A stretch of 64,000 nt of DNA, from contig NZ_CP068046.1 of NCBI RefSeq assembly GCF_016698665.1, forward strand, positions 1,178,001-1,242,000, given 5' to 3'. Each line of letters opens with the position of its first letter. Within the stretch, counting starts at the first letter, position 1. The notes beneath the pieces were generated by a model that saw nothing but the letters and a program-made list of their open reading frames with translations, made no database searches and was not told where the DNA came from. The DNA comes from Devosia rhizoryzae. GTDB taxonomy: Bacteria; Pseudomonadota; Alphaproteobacteria; Rhizobiales; Devosiaceae. Below are positions 18,015 to 27,055 of this stretch, piece after piece. The translations under genes and the position numbers were made by a program.

Positions 18015-19526
18015 TCAGCCCTGCATAGCGAGGCAGGAGAGGTTCTGGTCCTTAAGACGGCTGCACATGGCGTTGGCGTCGTCACGATCGCCGAAGCCGA
18101 CGAAGCGGGCGCGGTAGAAGGTCTGCCCGTTCTTGTCGAAACGCTCGACATAGGAGCGGAAGTCGCCAAGGCCACCGACCTTGCCAGCCGCATCGGAAAG
18201 CATGGAGCGGGCGCTGTCTTCGGACGGGCCGGCACCGATCTGGACGATCCAGCCGCTGATCGGGGTGGCTTGCAAGACCGAGTTTGTCTGCGTCGCGTCG
18301 AAGGCCAGCGGGGCGGAGGGCGCGGTCTGGCCAAGGGCGGATGGCGGAGCGCCGAGGTTATAGGTATCGCTCAGCCATGCGCCGATGACGTCCTGGCTAG
18401 GATAGGCAGGTGCAGCCTGGGTTGGTGCAGCGAGCGCGGTGACTGCTTCGGCGGCGGATGGGGTCGGGACAGGCATCGCAGCGGGCGCAATCGCTGCGGC
18501 GACGGCGACTTGTGGCTGAGCCTGCGGCTGGGAGCCGTTGGCGGCGACCAAAGCTGCGAGGCGGAAATCGGGCATGGGCGTGGGCATGGCGAAGGTGGGC
18601 TTGCGTGGCTGAGCCAGAGCGAACTGGGTCGTGCTCTGGCGGCCCGGCTGCGGCACCATAGCCTGCTGCAGGTAATCGCCGCGGCGGCCCTTGGGCAGAT
18701 AGTTGGCGACCAACTGGCGGACCTTTTCGTCACGCGAAGCGGCCGAGTTGAAGCCGAAGGCGACGACGACGATGTGGCGATTGTCCTTGCGGGCGGCGGT
18801 CAGCAGGTTCGAGCCGGCAGCGTTGATGTAGCCGGTCTTGATGCCGTCGACGGCGCCCATATAGCCCAGCACGCGGTTGTGGTTGCCATAGGTCTTGCCG
18901 TTGTAGCGGAAGGACGTGGTCTGGAAGAATTCGTAGTAGTTCGGGAAGTGCTGGTAGATGGCGATGCCGAGGATTGCCTGGTCGCGCACCGTGGTGGTCT
19001 GGCCGCCATCGGGAAGACCCGAGGCGTTGCGGTAGGTGGTGCTGGACATGCCCATGGCACGGGCAGTGGCGGTCATGCGCTCGGCGAATTTTTCTTCCGA
19101 GCCGGAAATGTGCTCGGCAATGACGCGGGCCATGTCGTTGGCCGAAAGGGTCACCAGCGACTTAATGGCGTCTTCGACCGCGATGGTCGAGCCGGCGCGC
19201 AGGCCGAGCTTGGTGGGAACAGCGGAAGCGGCGTGGCGCGACACCGTCATCTTGCTCGAAAGGCTGAGATTTCCGGCCTGCAACTCCTGGAACAGGACGT
19301 AAAGCGTCATCACCTTGGCAACTGATGCCGGGTAGCGCTTGGAGTCGGCATTGTCCTCGTAGAGGATTTCGCCGGACTTGGCGTCCACCACGATGCCAGC
19401 ATATTTGCGCAGGTTTTCAATGGCTTGCGTCGGAGCGGCAGCGGCAAGGCTGACGGTGAACACAAGGAAGAAGGCAGCAGCGGCGCGTGCAATAGTGCGC
19501 CAAGGGGTCTTCGCCAGGGAAATCAC
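18015..19526 (-). CDS. S11 family D-alanyl-D-alanine carboxypeptidase with SPOR domain
   Basis: A periplasmic low-molecular-weight penicillin-binding protein that trims peptidoglycan stem peptides, 503 residues. A signal peptide (about 12-35) precedes the S11 domain with SVAK (Ser68, Lys71), SAN in TLSANDMARV and KTG in DGIKTGYIN. An Ala/Pro/Gln-rich linker leads to a C-terminal SPOR domain (about the last 75 residues) that would target it to septal glycan. I chose GTG 19526 because a perfect GGAG lies six bases upstream; ATG 19562 is an alternative with a poor site. Confidence 0.92.
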   Translation of the reverse strand: MISLAKTPWRTIARAAAAFFLVFTVSLAAAAPTQAIENLRKYAGIVVDAKSGEILYEDNADSKRYPASVAKVMTLYVLFQELQAGNLSLSSKMTVSRHAASAVPTKLGLRAGSTIAVEDAIKSLVTLSANDMARVIAEHISGSEEKFAERMTATARAMGMSSTTYRNASGLPDGGQTTTVRDQAILGIAIYQHFPNYYEFFQTTSFRYNGKTYGNHNRVLGYMGAVDGIKTGYINAAGSNLLTAARKDNRHIVVVAFGFNSAASRDEKVRQLVANYLPKGRRGDYLQQAMVPQPGRQSTTQFALAQPRKPTFAMPTPMPDFRLAALVAANGSQPQAQPQVAVAAAIAPAAMPVPTPSAAEAVTALAAPTQAAPAYPSQDVIGAWLSDTYNLGAPPSALGQTAPSAPLAFDATQTNSVLQATPISGWIVQIGAGPSEDSARSMLSDAAGKVGGLGDFRSYVERFDKNGQTFYRARFVGFGDRDDANAMCSRLKDQNLSCLAMQG

Positions 19527-19774
19527 CCGGAACTCCAATTTACTGATCGGACGCTTCTGCATCCGTACGCAACAAGTGACTGAGATCGCCGGGGGAGCCC
19601 TCCAACCCTGACGATCGACCTGTCGCAAGCTACCCGGCTGCCGTTACGAATTTGTAAAATGCGATAGATTTTGGGGAGAATGTGGAGACCAGGCCACTTC
19701 ACGCGATTGTTGATCGTGCTGGAACCGCACTTGCCGGCCATCGGTTAGCAGACTGCTAACATTTGGAGGGACAA

Positions 19775-20563
19775 ATGACGGCTCGGATCGATCCTCGCTC
19801 AGCACTGGGCGCTCTCGCGCTCGCGCAGCCACTCGCTACTCAGTTTCACCGCGTCGCGAACACGGCGAAGAGTGAAGAAGAGGGCGAGGTCGCAACCTTT
19901 ACCGGCCCGGTCACACCTGCCGATGGCGCCTTCGCGATCTGGGTGCCGCTTTTTGCTTCCAGTTTAATTTTCAGCGTGGGTCTGGCGCGACCCGACTATC
20001 GCGAGCATCCCAATCTGCAGCATGTAGAAGAACTGGCGTCTGGTGCCTTTCTGGCCGATGCGCTGTGGAGCGTGCATGCGCAGACGCGTGGCGTGGGCTG
20101 GGCGAGTTTCGGCATCATCAGCGCGGCAGCGGCGAGCGCCGTTTCGGCGCTGATCGTCGCGGCACGAGGCATGCCCGGGTCGAAGGCGATGCGGTTTGCG
20201 GCAGACTGGATCGGCGGGCTCGCGGGCTGGTTGACGGTAGCGCTGTTCGCCAATCTGGAGGCCACCTTCAATCGGGAAGGAAAACGCCCTGAGCCGGCGC
20301 ACGAAGAGGACCGCGCGGCGGTGCTGGTTGCGGGGGCAGGGGTGGCGGCCAGTGCCGTGGCGCTCGCGAGCCGCGGCAATCTCTCCTATGCCGGCGTTGC
20401 GCTTTGGGGCTTGGGCGGCATTGCGCTTCGGGCGCAGCGTGACAAGCGGCAAAAAGTGTTGCTGGCGGCACTCTCGAGCGCCGCGGCGCTTGGCGCTGTG
20501 ACGGCGGTGGCGCGGGCTCGCCAGCCCCGGTTCTATCGCGCTCACACTTTCGGGAAGCGATAG
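19775..20563 (+). CDS. Multi-helix membrane protein, TspO/MBR-like
   Basis: A 262-residue protein. ATG 19775 follows a GGAGGG site by four bases. An N-terminal soluble stretch is followed by FTGPVTPADGAFAIWVPLFASSLIFSV-type helices and LADALWSVHAQTRGVGWASFG. Near the middle comes ADWIGGLAGWLTVALFANLEATF. The FxIWxPLF and helix-end NLEATF patterns recall tryptophan-rich sensory (TspO-like) proteins, but it is much longer than the roughly 160 residues usual there. Function is not established. Confidence 0.65.
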   Translation: MTARIDPRSALGALALAQPLATQFHRVANTAKSEEEGEVATFTGPVTPADGAFAIWVPLFASSLIFSVGLARPDYREHPNLQHVEELASGAFLADALWSVHAQTRGVGWASFGIISAAAASAVSALIVAARGMPGSKAMRFAADWIGGLAGWLTVALFANLEATFNREGKRPEPAHEEDRAAVLVAGAGVAASAVALASRGNLSYAGVALWGLGGIALRAQRDKRQKVLLAALSSAAALGAVTAVARARQPRFYRAHTFGKR

Positions 20564-20641
20564 GCCTTAACAGCGCGTGTTTTTTGCCTACATAATGGGT
20601 CCAGCCACGCTGCTTCGTTTCCTTCCGCGACAGTCGACCCA

Positions 20642-21064
20642 ATGATCAAGACTCCCTCAATTTCTCCCGCTTTCCTGCCGCTTGCGACCGAGCAAGGCGC
20701 GCCTCTGCGCCCCCACGCCGGCCCGCAGGACGACGACGGCGGACGCCGCGGCGGCGGTGACGACAGCGATTTCGAATCCGGGACGGTGACCAAAACGCGT
20801 CCCAAAACCAAGCGCCCGAACCTTTACCGGGTGCTGCTCCTCAACGACGACTACACGCCGATGGAATTCGTCGTTCTGGTCTTGCAGGACGTCTTCAACA
20901 AGTCACGCGAAGACGCTCTCCAGATCATGCTGCATGTTCACCAAAAGGGGGTCGGTGAGTGCGGCGTATATCCATACGAAGTGGCCGAGACCAAGGTCAC
21001 CCGCGTCATGGATACGGCACGCAAGAACCAGCATCCGCTGCAATGCGTGATGGAAAAACAGTAG
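20642..21064 (+). CDS. clpS: ATP-dependent Clp protease adaptor ClpS
   Basis: An adaptor that delivers N-degron substrates (N-terminal Leu, Phe, Tyr, Trp) to ClpA. The 140-residue protein has a long disordered, Gly/Asp-rich N-terminal tail. The ClpS core from about residue 60 has the motifs [41 protein letters not shown] and [11 protein letters not shown]. It sits nine bases upstream of clpA. The transferase Aat, which creates N-degrons, is also in this window. Confidence 0.96.
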   Translation: MIKTPSISPAFLPLATEQGAPLRPHAGPQDDDGGRRGGGDDSDFESGTVTKTRPKTKRPNLYRVLLLNDDYTPMEFVVLVLQDVFNKSREDALQIMLHVHQKGVGECGVYPYEVAETKVTRVMDTARKNQHPLQCVMEKQ

Positions 21065-21073
21065 GAACATCAT

Positions 21074-23413
21074 ATGCCCTCATTTTCGCGCGGACTCGAA
21101 AAGGCCCTGCACCAGGCGATGAACCTGGCCCGTGAGCGCAATCATGAGTTCGCCACGCTCGAACATCTGCTTCTGGCGCTGACCGACGACCGCGAAACGA
21201 TCGCCGTCCTGACCGGATGCGATGTCGACATCGACGCGCTCAAGAGCGATCTCGAAGACTTCATCAATGAAGAACTGGACACCCTGGTCGTGCAGAACGG
21301 CCAGGATGCGCGCCCGACCGCTGCATTCCAGCGCGTCATTCAGCGCGCGGTGATCCACGTTCAATCCTCGGGCCGTGAAGAAGTGACCGGTGCAAATGTG
21401 CTGGTCGCGATTTTTGCGGAACGCGAAAGCCATGCCGCTTATTTCCTTGAACAGCAGGACATGAGCCGGCTCGACGCCGTCAATTTCATCAGTCACGGGA
21501 TCACCAAATCGGGTCCCAGCGAGGAACGCAAAGTGCGTGGTGCCGAAGACGGTGAAGGCGGAGCCGAGGGTGGCGCCGAAGGCAAGAAAAGCTCGGCTCT
21601 GGCCGATTTCTGCGTCAACCTCAACGAGAAGGCCAAGGCCGGCAAGATCGACCCGCTGATCGGGCGCGATGCCGAGCTGCGCCGCACCATTCAGGTGCTT
21701 TGCCGCCGCTCCAAGAACAACCCGCTCTACGTGGGTGACGCCGGCGTCGGCAAGACGGCGATCGCGGAAGGCCTCGCCCGCAAGATCATCGAAGGCGATG
21801 TGCCCGAAGTGCTCAAGGAGGCGGTCATCTATTCGCTCGACATGGGTTCGCTCCTCGCCGGCACGCGCTATCGCGGTGACTTTGAAGAGCGCCTCAAGCA
21901 GGTGATGAAGGAACTCGAAAAGCAGCCCAATGCGGTGCTGTTCATCGACGAAATCCACACCATGATCGGTGCCGGCGCGACCTCGGGCGGTGCGCTCGAT
22001 GCGTCGAACCTCCTCAAGCCGGCTCTGGCTTCGGGGGCGATCCGCTGCATCGGCTCGACAACCTACAAGGAATATCGCCAGTTCTTTGAAAAGGACCGTG
22101 CGCTCGTTCGTCGTTTCCAGAAGATCGACGTCAATGAGCCAAGCGTTCCGGATGCGATCGAGATCATCAAGGGCTTGCGTCCTTATTTCGAGGACTTCCA
22201 CAAGATCAAGTATACCGATGAAGCGCTCACCGCAGCCGTGGAGCTGAGCGCGCGCTACATCAACGATCGCAAGCTGCCCGACAAGGCGATCGACGTGATC
22301 GACGAGACCGGCGCAAGCCAGAAGCTTCTGGCCGAGGACGAGCGCAAGGAAATCATCGACGTCGAGGATATCGAAGCGACGATCGCGACCATCGCGCGCA
22401 TCCCGCCGAAATCGGTTTCCAAGTCCGATGCCGAATTGCTGTCGAGCCTTGAAACCAGCCTGAAGACGGTGGTGTTCGGGCAAGACGCGGCGATCACGGC
22501 CCTGTCTTCGGCGATCAAGCTGGCGCGTGCCGGCTTGCGTGAACCGGAAAAGCCGATCGGCTCCTACCTCTTCACCGGCCCGACCGGCGTGGGCAAGACT
22601 GAAGTGGCAAAGCAGTTGGCCGATACGCTCGGCGTGGAACTGCTGCGGTTCGACATGTCCGAATATATGGAGCGTCACACGATCAGCCGTTTGATCGGTG
22701 CTCCTCCGGGCTATGTCGGTTTCGACCAAGGTGGTTTGCTGACCGACGGCGTCGACCAGAACCCGCATTGCGTGGTGCTGCTCGACGAAATCGAGAAGGC
22801 GCATCCGGATCTCTACAACATCCTGTTGCAGGTGATGGACCACGGCAAGCTGACGGATCACAACGGCAAGGCGGTCGATTTCCGCAATGTCATCCTGATC
22901 ATGACGTCCAATGTGGGTGCCGCAGAGCTGGCTCGTTCGCCGATCGGCTTTGGCCGCAAGCGCGAGCAGGGGGACGACGAAGAGGCGATCAACCGCACCT
23001 TCTCGCCCGAGTTCCGCAACCGTCTCGATGCGATCATTTCGTTCGCACCGCTGCCGCGCGAAGTCGTGCGCCGCGTGGTCGAAAAGTTCGTGCTGCAGCT
23101 CGAGGGCCAGCTGGCCGAACGCGGCGTCACGATCAACCTCACGCCAGAAGCGGCCGATTGGCTGGCCGAGCATGGCTATGACGAACGCATGGGTGCGCGC
23201 CCGCTGGGCCGCGTGATCCAGGAGCATGTCAAGAAGCCGCTGGCCGACCAGGTGCTGTTCGGCGAGCTGGTGAATGGTGGCAATGTCACCGTGGCCGTGG
23301 TGGGCGAGGGAAGCGAGGCGAAGCTGGAATTGGTGGCGACGCCGCCGCGTCCAGCCAAGCCCAAGGCGCTGCCCAAGCCGAAGAAGCCCAAGGCGACTGC
23401 CGACAAGGAATAA
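21074..23413 (+). CDS. clpA: ATP-dependent Clp protease ATP-binding subunit ClpA
   Basis: A 779-residue AAA+ unfoldase that feeds substrates to ClpP. In order: the N-domain (about 1-145) with the repeated ARERNHEFATLEHLLLAL motif, D1 with Walker A GDAGVGKT and Walker B VLFIDEIHT, and D2 with Walker A GPTGVGKT and VVLLDEIEKAHPD. The IGF-type ClpP-docking loop is seen as SPIGFGRK. A Lys/Pro-rich tail ends the protein. It forms an operon with clpS and ends at a strong terminator. Confidence 0.98.
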   Translation: MPSFSRGLEKALHQAMNLARERNHEFATLEHLLLALTDDRETIAVLTGCDVDIDALKSDLEDFINEELDTLVVQNGQDARPTAAFQRVIQRAVIHVQSSGREEVTGANVLVAIFAERESHAAYFLEQQDMSRLDAVNFISHGITKSGPSEERKVRGAEDGEGGAEGGAEGKKSSALADFCVNLNEKAKAGKIDPLIGRDAELRRTIQVLCRRSKNNPLYVGDAGVGKTAIAEGLARKIIEGDVPEVLKEAVIYSLDMGSLLAGTRYRGDFEERLKQVMKELEKQPNAVLFIDEIHTMIGAGATSGGALDASNLLKPALASGAIRCIGSTTYKEYRQFFEKDRALVRRFQKIDVNEPSVPDAIEIIKGLRPYFEDFHKIKYTDEALTAAVELSARYINDRKLPDKAIDVIDETGASQKLLAEDERKEIIDVEDIEATIATIARIPPKSVSKSDAELLSSLETSLKTVVFGQDAAITALSSAIKLARAGLREPEKPIGSYLFTGPTGVGKTEVAKQLADTLGVELLRFDMSEYMERHTISRLIGAPPGYVGFDQGGLLTDGVDQNPHCVVLLDEIEKAHPDLYNILLQVMDHGKLTDHNGKAVDFRNVILIMTSNVGAAELARSPIGFGRKREQGDDEEAINRTFSPEFRNRLDAIISFAPLPREVVRRVVEKFVLQLEGQLAERGVTINLTPEAADWLAEHGYDERMGARPLGRVIQEHVKKPLADQVLFGELVNGGNVTVAVVGEGSEAKLELVATPPRPAKPKALPKPKKPKATADKE

Positions 23414-23416
23414 GCG

Positions 23417-23447
23417 AAGGCCCGGAGCGATCCGGGCCTTTTTCTTT
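23417..23447 (+). terminator. Rho-independent terminator after clpA
   Basis: Ten-base perfect stem AAGGCCCGGA (23417-23426) and TCCGGGCCTT (23431-23440), tetraloop GCGA, then TTTCTTT. It starts four bases after the clpA stop. Confidence 0.92.
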
Positions 23448-23529
23448 GCGCTGGGAGTGGAAAAATGTCGAAATAGAGCTGGCTGGTTCGTCGTCGCAGT
23501 GAACATGGCTTTCACCTGGAGATTTCCCC

Positions 23530-23895
23530 ATGCGCTACTTCATGAGCATCATTCCGCCCGCCGACCTTAAATCCGAAGACATCCCGCAGGGTTTGATGGA
23601 CGCGATGGGGCCGTGGATGGAGAAGACCCTTGGCGATGGATCACTGATTTCGACGGGCGGACTGAAACCGACGCCAGAAGGCAAGCGGCTGGTCGGGAAC
23701 ACGGGTGAGATCGTGGTGACGGATGGGCCTTATTCGGAAGCCAAGGAAGTCATCGGCGGCTATGCCGTGTTCGAGGCAGCCGATCTTGCAGCGGCGACAG
23801 CGCTGGCCAGCGAGTTCATGCAGCTCCATATCGACAATGGGCTCAAGACCGTCGTCCTGGAGCTTCGCGAGATTGCCGGCGGCGCCAATTATTAG
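23530..23895 (+). CDS. YCII-related (DGPF domain) protein
   Basis: A 121-residue protein with the family signature VVTDGPYSEAKEVIGGYAVFEA and an N-terminal strand RYFMSIIP. YCII-related proteins are small ferredoxin-like folds, often linked to ECF sigma factors; here no sigma gene follows. ATG 23530 has a GGAG site. It is probably cotranscribed with the VOC gene 17 bases downstream. Confidence 0.88.
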   Translation: MRYFMSIIPPADLKSEDIPQGLMDAMGPWMEKTLGDGSLISTGGLKPTPEGKRLVGNTGEIVVTDGPYSEAKEVIGGYAVFEAADLAAATALASEFMQLHIDNGLKTVVLELREIAGGANY

Positions 23896-23912
23896 GAGCG
23901 GGGCTGAACGAC

Positions 23913-24353
23913 ATGGCCGTTAAGCGCATGGACAATGTGGGGATCGCCTTTGCGGACCTCGACAAGGCGATCGCCTTCTTCGAGGTGCTCGGCCTCGATC
24001 TTGTGCAGCGGATGATGGTGGAAGGCGAGTGGGCCGGGAGGGTGACGGGCCTTCGCGACCAGCAGGTCGAGATTGCGATGATGCGAACGCCTGACGGACA
24101 TAGCCAGCTGGAGCTTTCGCGCTTCCTCGCACCCGAGATTGCCCAGGACAATCGGACGGCGCCGGTCAACTCGCTGGGCTATATGCGGGTGATGTTTGCG
24201 GTCGACGACCTCGATGGCACGCTGGCGCAGCTGGGCAAGCTTGGCGCAACCGTCGTGGACGAAGTGGTCAACTACAGGGATGTTTATCGCCTCTGCTATA
24301 TTCGTGGTCCCGAGGGCTTGCTGATCGGGCTGGCGGAGGAGCTTGGCGCCTAG
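23913..24353 (+). CDS. VOC family (glyoxalase/bleomycin-resistance fold) protein
   Basis: A 146-residue protein with two beta-alpha-beta-beta-beta modules. The first is VGIAFADLDKAIAFFEVLGLDL, the second MRVMFAVDDLDGTLAQLGKLGATVV, and it ends with IRGPEGLLIGLAEELG. The carboxylate in LIGLAEE fits a metal ligand position. Substrate is unknown. Its stop shares CTAG 24350-24353 with the convergent gene. Confidence 0.85.
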   Translation: MAVKRMDNVGIAFADLDKAIAFFEVLGLDLVQRMMVEGEWAGRVTGLRDQQVEIAMMRTPDGHSQLELSRFLAPEIAQDNRTAPVNSLGYMRVMFAVDDLDGTLAQLGKLGATVVDEVVNYRDVYRLCYIRGPEGLLIGLAEELGA

Positions 24354-24781
24354 GGCTGCTTTCTGAGCTCGACCTGCATCAGCGGCGACCATTGGTTGCC
24401 GATGTTCTGCTCCCAGCGGCCGGTGAGGGTCTGGCCCTCAGAGGAAAAGTTCCCGTCGAAGCGCTGCTTGGTGCCGATGATCTGCCAGCGCTTGCCCTCG
24501 AGCGAGGCAGTAAAATCGCTGAACGTGCCATCTGGGTCATAGCTGCGGGTGACGTAACCCTTGCCTGACGGGTCAAGGGCGATGATTTCCATCGACAGTG
24601 CACGATCGCCGTCCATTTGTGCGTCTACGTCGTGAAGGACGAACATGTTGTTGGCCGAGCGGCGGTAGGTGTCGGTTGCGACCGAAACCGCGCCTGCGTT
24701 GCCGTTGGCGTCCAGCATAGTGATGGTTGTGCGCCAGGTGCCGATCAGGGGCTCCAGGGCGGCAAGGCGTGGGTCGGCCAT
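24350..24781 (-). CDS. DUF1579-like (lipocalin-type beta barrel) protein
   Basis: A 143-residue protein beginning PRLAALEPLIGTWRTTITM and continuing with alternating strands such as LSMEIIALDPSGKGYVTRSYD and WQIIGTKQRFDGNFSSEGQTLTG-type turns. The LxGxW opening and barrel pattern match DUF1579/THAP4-like lipocalin folds. No signal peptide is seen, so it is cytoplasmic. ATG 24781 has a GGAG site. Function unknown. Confidence 0.75.
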   Translation of the reverse strand: MADPRLAALEPLIGTWRTTITMLDANGNAGAVSVATDTYRRSANNMFVLHDVDAQMDGDRALSMEIIALDPSGKGYVTRSYDPDGTFSDFTASLEGKRWQIIGTKQRFDGNFSSEGQTLTGRWEQNIGNQWSPLMQVELRKQP

Positions 24782-25002
24782 GAATTTCTCCGGCTCGCAT
24801 AAGCTTGTTGCCTTCGCGGCAGCTTAGCAGCAGCCAAGCGTCTGATCCAGAGAGGGAGGTTGCCAAGCGGGCCGCGGCGGGGCATTAAGAATGTCTTCGT
24901 CGGACTCGGGCTTTGTTCCGGGTGGCTTCTCCGGGCGCCTATCCCTCGGTTTTCAAGAATAGCAGCGCCGCGAGCTTGATGCCGGCGCCCTTGGTCTTGT
25001 TC

Positions 25003-26484
25003 ATGTTCAATTTAGCTGATTACCGCGCCGAGTGGGTGCGGAATGTGCGTGGAGACTTGCTCTCCGGGCTCGTTGTTGCGCTGGCACTGGTGCCGGAGGC
25101 GATTGCCTTTTCGATCATCGCGGGTGTCGATCCCAAGGTCGGGCTTTATGCCTCCGTGGTGATTGCCATCGTCATTTCCATTTTCGGCGGGCGACCGGCG
25201 ATGATCTCGGCAGCAACCGCGGCGACTGCCGTTTTGATGGGGTCGCTGGTGCGCGAGCATGGGCTCGACTACCTCCTTGCGGCAACAATCCTGGCGGGGC
25301 TGCTGCAGATCGCGGCGGGATATCTCAAGCTCCATACGGTGATGCGCTTTGTATCGAAGTCGGTGATGACGGGCTTCGTCAATGCCCTAGCCATCCTGAT
25401 CTTCATGGCGCAACTGCCGGAGCTGATTGGGGTGCAGTGGATGACCTATCCGATGGTGGCGCTGGCTTTGGCTATCATCTACCTCTTTCCGCGCATCACG
25501 ACGCTGGTGCCATCACCGCTGGTGGCGATCGTGGTACTGGCCTTGGTCGCCTACTTCACCGGCATGGATGTGCGGCTGGTCGGTGACATGGGCGAGTTGC
25601 CTACGACGCTGCCGTTCTTCCTCGTCCCGCAGGTGCCGCTGACTCTCGAGATGATCTGGATCATCTTGCCCTATTCGTTGGGCGTGGCGGCGGTTGGGCT
25701 GCTGGAGTCGTTGATGACGGCGCAGATCATCGACGATTATACCGATACCTCCAGCGACAAGCGGCAGGAGAGCGTTGGGCAAGGCATTGCCAACATTGCC
25801 TCGGGCTTTTTCGGAGGCATGGCGGGCTGTGCCATGATCGGGCAGTCCGGGATCAACGTGCGGTCTGGCGGCCGCGGGCGGCTGTCGACGTTTCTGGCAG
25901 GTGCCTATCTCCTGGTGTTGCTGGTGGTGCTGGGGGACATCCTGCGGGTGATCCCCATGCCGGCGCTGGTGGCGATCATGATCATGGTGTCGATCGGCAC
26001 CTTTGATTGGCGCTCGATCCGCAACTTGCGCGATCATCCGCGCTCGTCATCCATGGTGATGCTGGCAACGGTCGCCTTCGTGGTCTACACGCACAATCTC
26101 GCCATCGGCGTGCTGGTGGGCGTGCTGTTGTCGGGCGTGTTCTTTGCCTGGAAGATTTCGCAGATCTTCGATGTCCGCAAGGAGCTCAGCGAGGACGGCA
26201 AGGTCCGGATCTACCATGTACAGGGGCAACTGTTTTTCGCCTCGGCCGAGCAGTTCATGGCCGCGTTCGATTTTAGCGAGGCAGTGGAGCGGGTCGTGAT
26301 CGATCTGACGCACGCCCATATCTGGGACATTTCGAGCGTCGCTAGCATCGACAAGGCGGTGATCAAATTCCGCAAGGCCGGTCGCGAGGTCACTTTGCGC
26401 GGCATGAACCGTGCCAGTGCGACAATTGTCGACGAGCTGGGCGTGCACCATAAGGGCAATGGAGATCTGCTGGTGGGCCACTAG
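25003..26484 (+). CDS. SulP family anion transporter with STAS domain
   Basis: A 493-residue inner-membrane protein. The transport core begins [19 protein letters not shown], with [41 protein letters not shown] and further helices to about residue 375. A C-terminal STAS domain follows (about 400-490; [25 protein letters not shown]). Family members carry sulfate, bicarbonate or dicarboxylates; the substrate here is not determined. The start is uncertain: ATG 25003 fits family alignments best but lacks a clear ribosome-binding site, and starts at 24979 or 24913 are in frame. Confidence 0.92.
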   Translation: MFNLADYRAEWVRNVRGDLLSGLVVALALVPEAIAFSIIAGVDPKVGLYASVVIAIVISIFGGRPAMISAATAATAVLMGSLVREHGLDYLLAATILAGLLQIAAGYLKLHTVMRFVSKSVMTGFVNALAILIFMAQLPELIGVQWMTYPMVALALAIIYLFPRITTLVPSPLVAIVVLALVAYFTGMDVRLVGDMGELPTTLPFFLVPQVPLTLEMIWIILPYSLGVAAVGLLESLMTAQIIDDYTDTSSDKRQESVGQGIANIASGFFGGMAGCAMIGQSGINVRSGGRGRLSTFLAGAYLLVLLVVLGDILRVIPMPALVAIMIMVSIGTFDWRSIRNLRDHPRSSSMVMLATVAFVVYTHNLAIGVLVGVLLSGVFFAWKISQIFDVRKELSEDGKVRIYHVQGQLFFASAEQFMAAFDFSEAVERVVIDLTHAHIWDISSVASIDKAVIKFRKAGREVTLRGMNRASATIVDELGVHHKGNGDLLVGH

Positions 26485-26493
26485 GCACAGAGA

Positions 26494-26910
26494 TCAGAGG
26501 GCCGCGGCTATGTCCATGGCCAGAGCAGCAAGCTCTGCGTTGTCGGCCTGACCGCCGCCGTGGCTGGCGAGCGGGACGCCTTCGTAGGCGGGGATGATGT
26601 GGAAGTGGAGGTGGAAGACCGTCTGCCCGGCGGGTGCCTCGTTGAACTGGGCGAGGCGGATACCGTCGGCACCGGTCGCGGTCTGCACGGCTATGGCGAC
26701 GCGCTGGACGAGGGGAATGACGGCGGCGAGGTCGGCCGGATCGGCATCGAGGAGGTTACGCGATGCCGGTTTGGGGATGACCAGGGTGTGGCCGCGAGAC
26801 TGGGGGAAGATGTCCATCATGACGAGGGCGGTGTCGTCCTCATAGACCTTGTGAGCCGGAATTTCGCCGCGAAGGATTTTGGCGAAGATGTTGGTCGGGT
26901 CGTAGGTCAT
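26494..26910 (-). CDS. HIT family nucleotide hydrolase/transferase
   Basis: A 138-residue histidine-triad protein. The triad HLHFHIIP lies about residue 100, preceded by the Hint-like start IFAKILRGEIPAHKVYEDD and SRGHTLVIPK. Hint-type enzymes hydrolyse purine phosphoramidates or adenylated molecules. ATG 26910 has a GGAG site. It is the last gene of the leftward run from DUF3572, after a repeat-containing gap of 145 bases. Confidence 0.93.
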   Translation of the reverse strand: MTYDPTNIFAKILRGEIPAHKVYEDDTALVMMDIFPQSRGHTLVIPKPASRNLLDADPADLAAVIPLVQRVAIAVQTATGADGIRLAQFNEAPAGQTVFHLHFHIIPAYEGVPLASHGGGQADNAELAALAMDIAAAL

Positions 26911-26956
26911 GGCGGCTCCGGTCTTTTTCTCCTCTCTACGTCTTCACACCCTCGAT

Positions 26957-27025
26957 GTCATCCCGGCCTTGAGCCGGGATCCATCTTGAGATCTCAGGAT
27001 GGGCCCCGGCGTTCGCCGGGGTGAC
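26957..27025. repeat. REP-like palindromic element, family A, copy 1
   Basis: An imperfect palindrome of 69 bases bounded by GTCA and TGAC. It contains two hairpins, GTCATCCCGGC/GCCGGGAT and GCCCCGGC/GCCGGGGT, separated by a core containing ATCTCAGGATGGG. A second copy with the same core is at 32534-32603. It lies between the DUF482 and HIT genes. Confidence 0.8.
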
Positions 27026-27055
27026 AGCCGGTGGGTGGGTGAAGCTTCGGGCTAA

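Noticed and set aside
17900..18334. Leftward open frame downstream of and overlapping the S11 peptidase gene
   Set aside because: It overlaps the SPOR-encoding end of the S11 peptidase in another frame and is Ser/Arg/Pro-rich shadow sequence.
21080..23515. Leftward open frame of about 811 residues
   Set aside because: Antisense to clpA, with no recognisable domain.
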